Positions 1-5,420 of a DNA stretch of 14,310 nucleotides are shown here, one piece after another (position 1 is the first letter of the stretch; each line of letters starts with the position of its first letter). Origin of the DNA: Candidatus Omnitrophota bacterium. GTDB lineage: Bacteria; Hinthialibacterota; Hinthialibacteria; Hinthialibacterales; JAKPRU01. The DNA lies in NCBI GenBank assembly GCA_029557025.1, contig JAKPRU010001025.1, forward strand, positions 1 through 14,310. The letters are read 5' to 3'. A model generated the notes under the pieces. It was not told the origin of the DNA, did not search any database, and saw only the letters and a program-made list of their open reading frames with translations. Made by a program: the position numbers and the translations under genes.

Positions 1-141
1 TGGCCTACTACCAGGCAGGGACGCCTGGCCTACTGGCGCCAGGCAGAGACGCCTGGCCTACTGTGCCAGGCAGGGACGCCTGGCCTACTGTGCCAGGCAG
101 AGACGCCTGGCCTACTTTGCCAGGCAGGGACGCCTGGCCTA
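1..141 (-). repeat. Tandem array of 27-bp REP-like palindromes
   Basis: Five full copies of a hairpin unit lie at 11-28, 39-56, 66-83, 93-110 and 120-137, spaced 28, 27, 27 and 27 nt, and the array probably continues past the left edge. Each unit has the stem CCAGGC / GCCTGG around a 6-nt loop. The stem extends to 7 bp (GCCAGGC/GCCTGGC) in copies 2-5. The loop alternates between AGGGAC (copies 1, 3, 5) and AGAGAC (copies 2, 4), so the true period may be a 54-bp dimer. Read on the minus strand, each palindrome is directly preceded by GTAG (TTAG for the copy at 120-137), the layout of REP elements mobilised by RAYT transposases. No RAYT gene is in this window. The 27-bp period keeps a frame open on both strands, which makes spurious 9-residue peptide repeats. 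Confidence 0.9.
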
Positions 142-155
142 ATCACCGGCCCCGC

Positions 156-198
156 CGGAGGGAGGCTTGCGATGACGTAACGCCCTGTAAAGGCAATT
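156..198 (+). repeat. Dispersed repeat element, copy 1 (tail of REP locus)
   Basis: This 43-nt stretch aligns over its full length with 10435-10475, with one 2-nt gap and a few substitutions. Shared landmarks are CGGAG, then GAGGCT, GCG, TGA and the exact 14-mer CTGTAAAGGCAATT (185-198). It starts 18 nt after the last array palindrome and ends 66 nt before the korA start codon. The other copy also follows REP-like palindromes and precedes a gene. Function unknown; it could be part of a composite mobile repeat or a transcribed leader element. Confidence 0.8.
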
Positions 199-264
199 TG
201 GATACACGACACGATAGAATGCGAATGAGGTTGATTACAGAGCGAGAATCGGAGAATAAGGTTT

Positions 265-1422
265 ATGAAAGCAGATCCAGCGGGCGTCCTGACAGGCGCC
301 CACTTTATTGATGGTGATCATGCGTGCTGTGAAGGAGCGCTGGCGGCGGGATGCCGATTTTCGGCGGGATATCCGATTACCCCATCCACCGAGGTTGTGG
401 AACGAATAGCTGCCCGTTTTCCGCATGTGGGGGGGATGTTTATTCAGATGGAGGATGAGCTCGCGGCCTCGATCGTGATTCTTGGGGCAGCATGGGGCGG
501 GGCGAAGGTACTGACTGTGACATCAGGTCCCGGATTTTCGCTTATGATGGAACACATAGGGTTTGCGGCCATGACGGAGACGCCCTGTGTATTTGTGGAT
601 GTGCAGCGCGCGGGGCCATCAACCGGCCTGCCGACGCTACCCGCCCAAGCTGATATGATGCAGGTGCGATGGGGATCACACGGCGATTATGGGATCATCG
701 CCCTATCTCCCAATTCGCCGCAGGAATGTTTCAACCTGACTATCGAGGCGTTCAACCTGGCGGAGACATACCGAGTACCGACCTTTCTGATGATGGACGA
801 GTCGGTGGGACACATGACGGAGCGTGTGGTGATCCCGCCGGCGGATGAGATTGAAGTGGTTCCCCGACGATACACGTCTAAGCCTCCCGGAGAGTACCTT
901 CCGTACGAGCCGGAGGAGGATCTGGTTCCGGCGATGGTTCGAGTCGGCCGGGGATACAATGTGCATGTGACCGGACTGACACACGACGAGCGGGGATATC
1001 CGATGATGAATGCAACAGCACAAGACCGACTCATTCGGCGTCTGGTAGACAAGATTCGGAAGAACGCCCACAAAATTGCGCGGTATGAGGAGTCTCGGAT
1101 CGAGGGAGCCGACGTGGTTGTGGTTTCGTACGGGATCACCTCCCGTGTGGCGATGGAAGGGATTCGTCTGGCTCGCGAAAACGGAATCAAAGTGGGTATT
1201 CTGCGGTTGGTGGTGGTTTGGCCGTTTCCCGGATGGCGAATTGCCGAGTTGGCCGGTCAAATCAAGGCGTTTGTTGTTCCGGAGTTGAATATGGGACAGA
1301 TGGTTTTAGAGGTAGAACGTTACGCCGCCGGGCAAGCGAAAACGCTCTGTGTGCCCCACGCCGGGGGAACGGTGCATGATCCGAGGGAAATAGCGACAGT
1401 GATTGAAGAGGCGGTGAAATGA
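265..1422 (+). CDS. korA: 2-oxoglutarate (2-oxoacid):ferredoxin oxidoreductase subunit alpha
   Basis: Cytoplasmic alpha subunit of a thiamine-diphosphate-dependent enzyme that oxidatively decarboxylates a 2-oxoacid to acyl-CoA with ferredoxin as electron acceptor (reversible in some anaerobes). The 385 residues are full length for KorA without a fused gamma domain. Family signatures visible are GYPITPSTEV (35-44), MEDELA (62-67), TSGPGFSLM (86-94) and QRAGPSTGLPT (114-124). A C-terminal Rossmann-like region holds SYGITSR and a WPFP motif. GGAG at 251-254 lies 10 nt before the ATG. The gene is first of an operon with korB (4-nt ATGA overlap) and korC. No korD-like ferredoxin gene sits directly upstream, where only repeats are found. 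Substrate is assigned by similarity to KorA; a branched-chain or other 2-oxoacid cannot be excluded. Confidence 0.93.
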   Translation: MKADPAGVLTGAHFIDGDHACCEGALAAGCRFSAGYPITPSTEVVERIAARFPHVGGMFIQMEDELAASIVILGAAWGGAKVLTVTSGPGFSLMMEHIGFAAMTETPCVFVDVQRAGPSTGLPTLPAQADMMQVRWGSHGDYGIIALSPNSPQECFNLTIEAFNLAETYRVPTFLMMDESVGHMTERVVIPPADEIEVVPRRYTSKPPGEYLPYEPEEDLVPAMVRVGRGYNVHVTGLTHDERGYPMMNATAQDRLIRRLVDKIRKNAHKIARYEESRIEGADVVVVSYGITSRVAMEGIRLARENGIKVGILRLVVVWPFPGWRIAELAGQIKAFVVPELNMGQMVLEVERYAAGQAKTLCVPHAGGTVHDPREIATVIEEAVK

Positions 1423-2336
1423 GTACTGCGGAAATGGAAGTTCCACGGAATATAGTTGAAGAATATGTTCGTATGGACCGGATGCCGCACATGTGGTGTT
1501 CGGGGTGTGGGATTGGAACGACGGTGAACTGTTTTGTCCGGGCGATTGAAAGATCGAAGATTCCACGCAATAAGATTGCCGTGGTGTCCGGGATCGGCTG
1601 CACCGGCCGGGTGGCCGGATATATTGCCACGGATTCGTTTCATACAACGCACGGGCGGGCGATTCCATTTGCGACCGGTTTAAAACTGGCGCGACCGGAG
1701 ATGACTGTGATTGTGTACAGTGGAGAGGGGGACCTGATTGCTATCGGCGGGAATCATCTTATTCATGGAGCGCGGCGGAATATCGACCTGAAAATCATTT
1801 GTATCAACAATTTCACCTACGCGATGACCGGCGGGCAGGCAGGACCGACCACGCCACTGGGGTCCATCTCGACGACCGCCCCGTACGGCAGTTTCGAGCC
1901 GGAATTCAATCTTCCGTACCTAGCCGAATCCAGCGGCGCCGTTTATGTGGCCCGCTGGACGAGTTTTCATGTTACACAGCTCACGCGTGCGATGGCGGAA
2001 TGCCTGAAGAAAAAAGGCATGACCTTTCTGGAAATCATTACCCCGTGTCCCACTCTCTATGGGCGGCGGAATAAACAGGGGACCGGTTTGGATACCATGA
2101 AAATGTACCGGGAAATGTCGGTTGTAAAACACGGTGCCGACACCAAGGAAGTAGCGATTGTGCCGGGAAAAGAGATCATAGTCGGGCGTTTTGTCGATAT
2201 CGACCGTCCGACTTTCCTGGACGGATACAACAAACAAATGAAAACCCGTCTCGGCGAACGATTCCCGGAGTATCGGGGGATTTCAGAGGAGAGCGATCCC
2301 CTGGAACGCCATCGGGAGAACGAGATCGAACAATGA
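1419..2336 (+). CDS. korB: 2-oxoglutarate (2-oxoacid):ferredoxin oxidoreductase subunit beta
   Basis: Thiamine-diphosphate-binding beta subunit, 305 residues, partner of KorA. The N-terminal WCSGCGIG (26-33) and IGCTGR (59-64) are typical of the family. The pyrophosphate/Mg-binding segment begins at 102 with GEGD, continues with AIGGNHLIHGARRN and ends at Asn130-Asn131. It is followed by TGGQAGPTTP (137-146), the usual KorB signature. The motif normally reads GDGD; here residue 103 is Glu, a conservative change at a position expected to help bind the metal. The start codon overlaps the korA stop as ATGA and the end overlaps korC the same way, so the three subunits are probably made in a fixed ratio by translational coupling. 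The C-terminal tail after about residue 270 is charged and likely variable. Confidence 0.93.
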   Translation: MSTAEMEVPRNIVEEYVRMDRMPHMWCSGCGIGTTVNCFVRAIERSKIPRNKIAVVSGIGCTGRVAGYIATDSFHTTHGRAIPFATGLKLARPEMTVIVYSGEGDLIAIGGNHLIHGARRNIDLKIICINNFTYAMTGGQAGPTTPLGSISTTAPYGSFEPEFNLPYLAESSGAVYVARWTSFHVTQLTRAMAECLKKKGMTFLEIITPCPTLYGRRNKQGTGLDTMKMYREMSVVKHGADTKEVAIVPGKEIIVGRFVDIDRPTFLDGYNKQMKTRLGERFPEYRGISEESDPLERHRENEIEQ

Positions 2337-2872
2337 GCAGAACAGAAGTGAAAATCGGCGGATTCGGCGGACAGGGGGTTATTTTGACCGGGCTTGTTCT
2401 GGGGAAAGCGGCGTCACTGTATGGCGGGCTGAATGCGACGATGATTCAGAGTTTCGGCCCGGAAGCCCGCGGCAGCGCGTGCAGTTCGGAGCTGGTGATC
2501 TCCGATCAGGAAATCCTGTACCCGTATGTCCGTCAACCGAATATCCTGGTTGCGATCAACCAGGAAGCCTATACGAAATTCATACCGGAACTGGCTCCGG
2601 ACGGTCTTCTGCTTTTTGAGGAGGACCTTGTTCATGTTGATGAGCGGGTGGGTCACCGGAGGGCTAGAGGGATTCCGGCTACTCGTATCGCGGAGGAACT
2701 GGGTAACGGGATTGTAGTCAATATGGTCATGCTGGGATTTTTCAGTGCGACGACCGGTTTGTTGAGCGAAGAGGCGGTGCGGGAAGCAGTGCGTGTCTCC
2801 GTGCCGCGCGGGACGGAAGAGCTGAATCTGGAGGCGTACGGTCGGGGGGTGGAGTATGGAATTAAGAATTAA
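2333..2872 (+). CDS. korC: 2-oxoacid:ferredoxin oxidoreductase subunit gamma
   Basis: Gamma subunit of the KorABC complex, 179 residues, the usual size for a stand-alone gamma domain. FGGQGVILTG (11-20) is the family's glycine-rich signature, and SFGPEARGSACSSELVIS matches the conserved region seen as ARGG-S-SEV in relatives. The start codon overlaps the korB stop (ATGA). It closes the operon: the next gene begins 143 nt later behind its own candidate -10 box. No hairpin terminator was seen in the spacer, so some read-through into citrate synthase is possible. Confidence 0.92.
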   Translation: MSRTEVKIGGFGGQGVILTGLVLGKAASLYGGLNATMIQSFGPEARGSACSSELVISDQEILYPYVRQPNILVAINQEAYTKFIPELAPDGLLLFEEDLVHVDERVGHRRARGIPATRIAEELGNGIVVNMVMLGFFSATTGLLSEEAVREAVRVSVPRGTEELNLEAYGRGVEYGIKN

Positions 2873-2901
2873 ACATCAGGAGTCAAAAAATGTAGAGAAG
2901 C

Positions 2902-2966
2902 GGGAGGGGCGGATGGAGCGACGGGGGTAGAGGGAAAGTAGAGGGGGAGAAGTGCGGGGGTTGGGG
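2902..2966 (+). other. G-rich tract with quadruplex-forming potential
   Basis: Seven runs of three to five G occur on the plus strand at 2902-2904, 2906-2909, 2923-2927, 2932-2934, 2943-2947, 2956-2960 and 2963-2966. The last five are separated by loops of 4, 8, 8 and 2 nt, compatible with a relaxed three-tetrad G-quadruplex. The tract ends at the base before a TATAAT box and covers the place where a -35 element would be. Whether it folds is unknown; the coding strands here are generally G-rich, which raises the chance background. Confidence 0.5.
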
Positions 2967-2972
2967 TATAAT
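2967..2972 (+). promoter_or_regulatory. Candidate -10 box for citrate synthase gene
   Basis: A perfect TATAAT lies 44 nt before the chosen ATG. The stretch 17 nt upstream is purine-rich (2944-2949) and has no resemblance to TTGACA, so the promoter would depend on an activator or an upstream structure. A start near 2979 would give a leader of about 37 nt. Confidence 0.5.
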
Positions 2973-2998
2973 TTATCTGTGGGTCGGAATCGATATAG

Positions 2999-3006
2999 CG
3001 GAGGTG
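2999..3006 (+). promoter_or_regulatory. Ribosome binding site that fixes the gltA start
   Basis: CGGAGGTG at 2999-3006 is a strong Shine-Dalgarno sequence, 9 nt before the ATG at 3016. The frame could also open at a GTG at 3004-3006, but that codon is inside this Shine-Dalgarno sequence and has none of its own, so 3016 is preferred. Confidence 0.8.
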
Positions 3007-3015
3007 AATAGCGAG

Positions 3016-4278
3016 ATGAACGATGTTGAAGCGATTAATGCAATGGTCCGGCAGGCGGCAGAGAAGGCGGCTCAGGAAACGAATGATGAGCCGGAACCGA
3101 TCCTGGTTGGCGATTTGAACTGGCCGATCACGTGCGAACTGAGGCCGGGCCTGGAAGGGGCCATCGCCTGCGGCACGAAGATCGGATATGTCAACGGCTC
3201 GAAAGGATGGTTGATCTATCGGGGGATCAACATTTTTGAATTAGCCGAGAAATCCAGTTTTGAGGAGACCTCCTATCTGCTTCTGTATGGAAAACTACCC
3301 ACGCGAAAAGAGCTTGACAATTTCCGCATGAAGCTGGCCGGCTACATGCCGATTGACGAGACTGTTCTGGCGGTATTGAAGCGATCGCCGACCGCGCGGG
3401 TGCGGGACACGCATCCGATGACGGCGCTGGGGCTGTGTGTTCTTGTTTTGGGGATGCTGGATGAAAAAGCCGAGGACACATCCGTCGAAAATGAGCGGGA
3501 GATCGTGATCAAATTGATTGCCCAGATTGCGACCATAACGGGAATGATCGCGCGTCTTCGGTCGGGACGGGATCCGGTTGAGCCGGAACCGAGTCTGTCC
3601 CATGCGGCGAATTTACTTTACATGATGACGGGGGAGCGGCCCAGTCCGGTTGCGGAACGGATTATGGATATTTCTCTGATTCTTCATGCGGACCACGGGA
3701 TGAATGCCTCGACGTTCAGCGCCATGGTAATCAACTCCTCGTTAGCGAATGCCTACGCGACGATTTCCGGGGCGATCGGCAGCCTGAAAGGTTCATTGCA
3801 CGGCGGGGCGAACGAGCGTGTACTTTACGATATAGAGGAAATCGGTTCGGTAGACAATGTGGAAGCCTGGTTTCAGAAAGCGCGTGAAAGCAAACGGAAG
3901 CTTATGGGATTCGGTCACCGTGTGTACAAGGCGTACGATCCCCGGGCACGGATACTGGGTCCTCTGGCGGGCAAGATGTCGGAGAACAATCCGGAGATCA
4001 AGAGACTTTATGATATTGCGAGGAAACTGGACGGAATGGTTTGCGCCGAACTGGGTGTCGAAAAGAAAATCTTTCCGAATGTCGATTTTTATTCGGGGAT
4101 TGTCTACCGCGCGCTGGGGATCCACGCGGGGATGTTTACCCCGATCTTTGCGGCGAGTCGGATATCGGGATGGGGCGCGCGGTTTCTTGAGTACCTCGAG
4201 AACAACCGGATTTTCCGTCCCCGGGCAGTCTACACCGGCCCGGTGAGAGAAGAGTATACGCCCATCGATCGACGATAG
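3016..4278 (+). CDS. gltA: Citrate synthase
   Basis: Condenses oxaloacetate and acetyl-CoA to citrate, the entry step of the TCA cycle. With the start at 3016 the protein has 420 residues. The catalytic triad of the family is visible: His262 in SLHGGANE, His301 in GFGHRVYKAYDPRAR and Asp357 in NVDFYSG. HADHGMNASTFS (224-235) is another conserved segment. The N-terminal half carries GLEGAIACGTKIGYVNG and GWLIYRG, as in bacterial citrate and methylcitrate synthases. Similarity alone does not separate citrate from 2-methylcitrate synthase, but proximity to korABC favours citrate synthase. The gene is convergent with the CBM9-like gene, whose stop lies 39 nt away; no terminator is evident between them. 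Confidence 0.93.
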   Translation: MNDVEAINAMVRQAAEKAAQETNDEPEPILVGDLNWPITCELRPGLEGAIACGTKIGYVNGSKGWLIYRGINIFELAEKSSFEETSYLLLYGKLPTRKELDNFRMKLAGYMPIDETVLAVLKRSPTARVRDTHPMTALGLCVLVLGMLDEKAEDTSVENEREIVIKLIAQIATITGMIARLRSGRDPVEPEPSLSHAANLLYMMTGERPSPVAERIMDISLILHADHGMNASTFSAMVINSSLANAYATISGAIGSLKGSLHGGANERVLYDIEEIGSVDNVEAWFQKARESKRKLMGFGHRVYKAYDPRARILGPLAGKMSENNPEIKRLYDIARKLDGMVCAELGVEKKIFPNVDFYSGIVYRALGIHAGMFTPIFAASRISGWGARFLEYLENNRIFRPRAVYTGPVREEYTPIDRR

Positions 4279-4317
4279 GTAGACGGAGTAGAGACCGGAG
4301 GGACGGTGCTGGAACGG

Positions 4318-5118
4318 CTACTTTGCCGGTTGTGCCTTGCCGGCGAACTCCAGGAATCCAAAGAAGTGCGGGCAATGGAAGGAGGCGGGACTCTGCATAG
4401 TCGGCGACCAGGCGGAGTATTCATCGAGTTTTGGATCGGACTCGTTGCGGTCGATCCGGTACAGGTTGAGACGCCAGATTTCGCCCGGTGAGGGAGTTTT
4501 TCGTTCGATACCGGCGAATGGGACGGCGAGTTCGACGCTCCACCCGACCAGTTGATCGTTCTCCTTATGCTGCCAGGCCGCCCACTGAATGCCCTTGCAG
4601 TTCCAGGCGAAATCGGTGTTGCATCCGGGGGAATAGTCAACGGTGCGACCGGACGAAGTTTCGGTGATTGTGAAGTTATTTTTTACGGTGAGGTCCAGGA
4701 GTGTGCCGAGCGGGTTGACCTCCAATTCATAGTAGGTACTCAGATCCCCGGTGGGACTGAAGAACACCTCGACTACTTCCTCGTTGAAGAGGTTGTCGTC
4801 GCGGCGGGTCATTTTGGAGGTGATCTGCTTATCGTCGCAATAGAAGGAGAAATAGACTGCGTCGTCGGTATAGAGGATGCGGGCCTCTGTGGCAAGGCGG
4901 ACCGGGCCGCGATTGGTTGCATCGAGGAAAGTGACCATGGGGGCGGCGGTCCAGGCCGGCTCATCGGGAATGCCGTCCACGACGATTTTGGCATCTGTCC
5001 AGGGGCAGACATAGCGGGGAAGGGTGTTATCGGACGGAACGGGACTTGCGTGCACGGAAAGAACGGGAAAGAGAAGGGGCGTAAGGATCATGATGGTTGG
5101 GATGAAAGATGTCTTCAT
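4318..5118 (-). CDS. Exported CBM9-like carbohydrate-binding domain protein
   Basis: A 266-residue protein with an N-terminal signal peptide (a single Lys near the N terminus, hydrophobic core about 5-21, likely cleavage after VHA at 22-24), followed by one domain of the family-9 carbohydrate-binding-like type. Recognisable segments are VVDGIPDEPAW (46-56), ILYTDDAVYFSF (81-92), YYELEVNPLG (129-138), GWSVELAVPF (192-201), WRLNLYRIDR (215-224), AWSPT (236-240) and FHCPHFFGFLEF (247-258). Such domains occur alone in many bacteria and may bind sugars in the periplasm; no catalytic residues can be assigned. The frame is open to an ATG at 5208, but that start lies inside a terminator hairpin and would bury the signal peptide, so 5118 is chosen. 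No Shine-Dalgarno sequence precedes it. Confidence 0.82.
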   Translation of the reverse strand: MKTSFIPTIMILTPLLFPVLSVHASPVPSDNTLPRYVCPWTDAKIVVDGIPDEPAWTAAPMVTFLDATNRGPVRLATEARILYTDDAVYFSFYCDDKQITSKMTRRDDNLFNEEVVEVFFSPTGDLSTYYELEVNPLGTLLDLTVKNNFTITETSSGRTVDYSPGCNTDFAWNCKGIQWAAWQHKENDQLVGWSVELAVPFAGIERKTPSPGEIWRLNLYRIDRNESDPKLDEYSAWSPTMQSPASFHCPHFFGFLEFAGKAQPAK

Positions 5119-5128
5119 AATGGCAACA

Positions 5129-5157
5129 ATTATAGTATAGTCCGATTTCTGAGAGAA
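5129..5157 (-). promoter_or_regulatory. Candidate promoter of the CBM9-like gene
   Basis: On the minus strand TATAAT (5134-5129) lies 10 nt before the ATG at 5118, with TTCTCT (5157-5152) 17 nt upstream as a weak -35. Transcription would begin about 3-5 nt before the start codon, giving an essentially leaderless mRNA, which agrees with the lack of a Shine-Dalgarno sequence. The poor -35 makes this uncertain. Confidence 0.45.
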
Positions 5158-5171
5158 GGCTTTGGGGCGGG

Positions 5172-5213
5172 TAAAAAGAGACCCCGATGGGGCGGAGTAG
5201 AAACCCATCGGGG
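5172..5213 (-). terminator. Minus-strand intrinsic terminator upstream of CBM9-like gene
   Basis: On the minus strand a perfect 10-bp GC-rich stem, CCCCGATGGG / CCCATCGGGG (5213-5204 and 5191-5182), encloses a 12-nt loop. It is followed by TCTCTTTTTA (5181-5172), the layout of a Rho-independent terminator. No minus-strand gene lies upstream of it: the next 200 nt to the right are the region before a plus-strand gene. It may therefore end a short leader or small RNA, act as an attenuator ahead of the CBM9-like gene, or block antisense transcription from the locus to the right. Confidence 0.7.
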
Positions 5214-5360
5214 CGGAGAGAGAGAATCAGGACTGCCTGTCAAAATGATCAAACGGATGAGGGTGAGGAAAGTAACGGGATTGTGGCCGGATCCAGCGCA
5301 TGGAGGGAGGGCGGGGAGTTAGGCGTGGAATGCCTGAGTTTGGAGGATCTGATTGGGATA

Positions 5361-5389
5361 ATGACAAAGGGCGGGAATGGCGATATATC
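5361..5389 (+). promoter_or_regulatory. Weak candidate promoter for the 975-residue exported protein
   Basis: ATGACA (5361-5366) and TATATC (5384-5389) are 17 nt apart and 5' to the ATG at 5421. The -35 matches consensus at five positions, the -10 only at four. Apart from this and the minus-strand signals, nothing else was recognised in the 302-nt spacer 5119-5420. Confidence 0.3.
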
Positions 5390-5420
5390 AGACGGAAGAT
5401 ATTCGTTTTGAGCAGTCCTG

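Noticed and set aside
1..141. CRISPR array
   Set aside because: The unit is a 27-bp tandem repeat with only a few variable bases between palindromes; there are no unique spacers and no cas genes.
215..220. TAGAAT as a -10 box for korA
   Set aside because: No -35-like hexamer is found at 16-18 nt upstream, so the korABC promoter could not be placed.
63..311. Open frame with repeated PGRDAWPT-like peptide upstream of korA
   Set aside because: The 27-bp palindrome array is a multiple of three and keeps frames open on both strands. The peptide only mirrors the repeat, and the frame overlaps the real korA start.
4552..5322. 256-codon plus-strand open frame opposite the CBM9-like gene
   Set aside because: It is antisense to a gene with clear family motifs and a signal peptide, and its own translation is low in recognisable structure.
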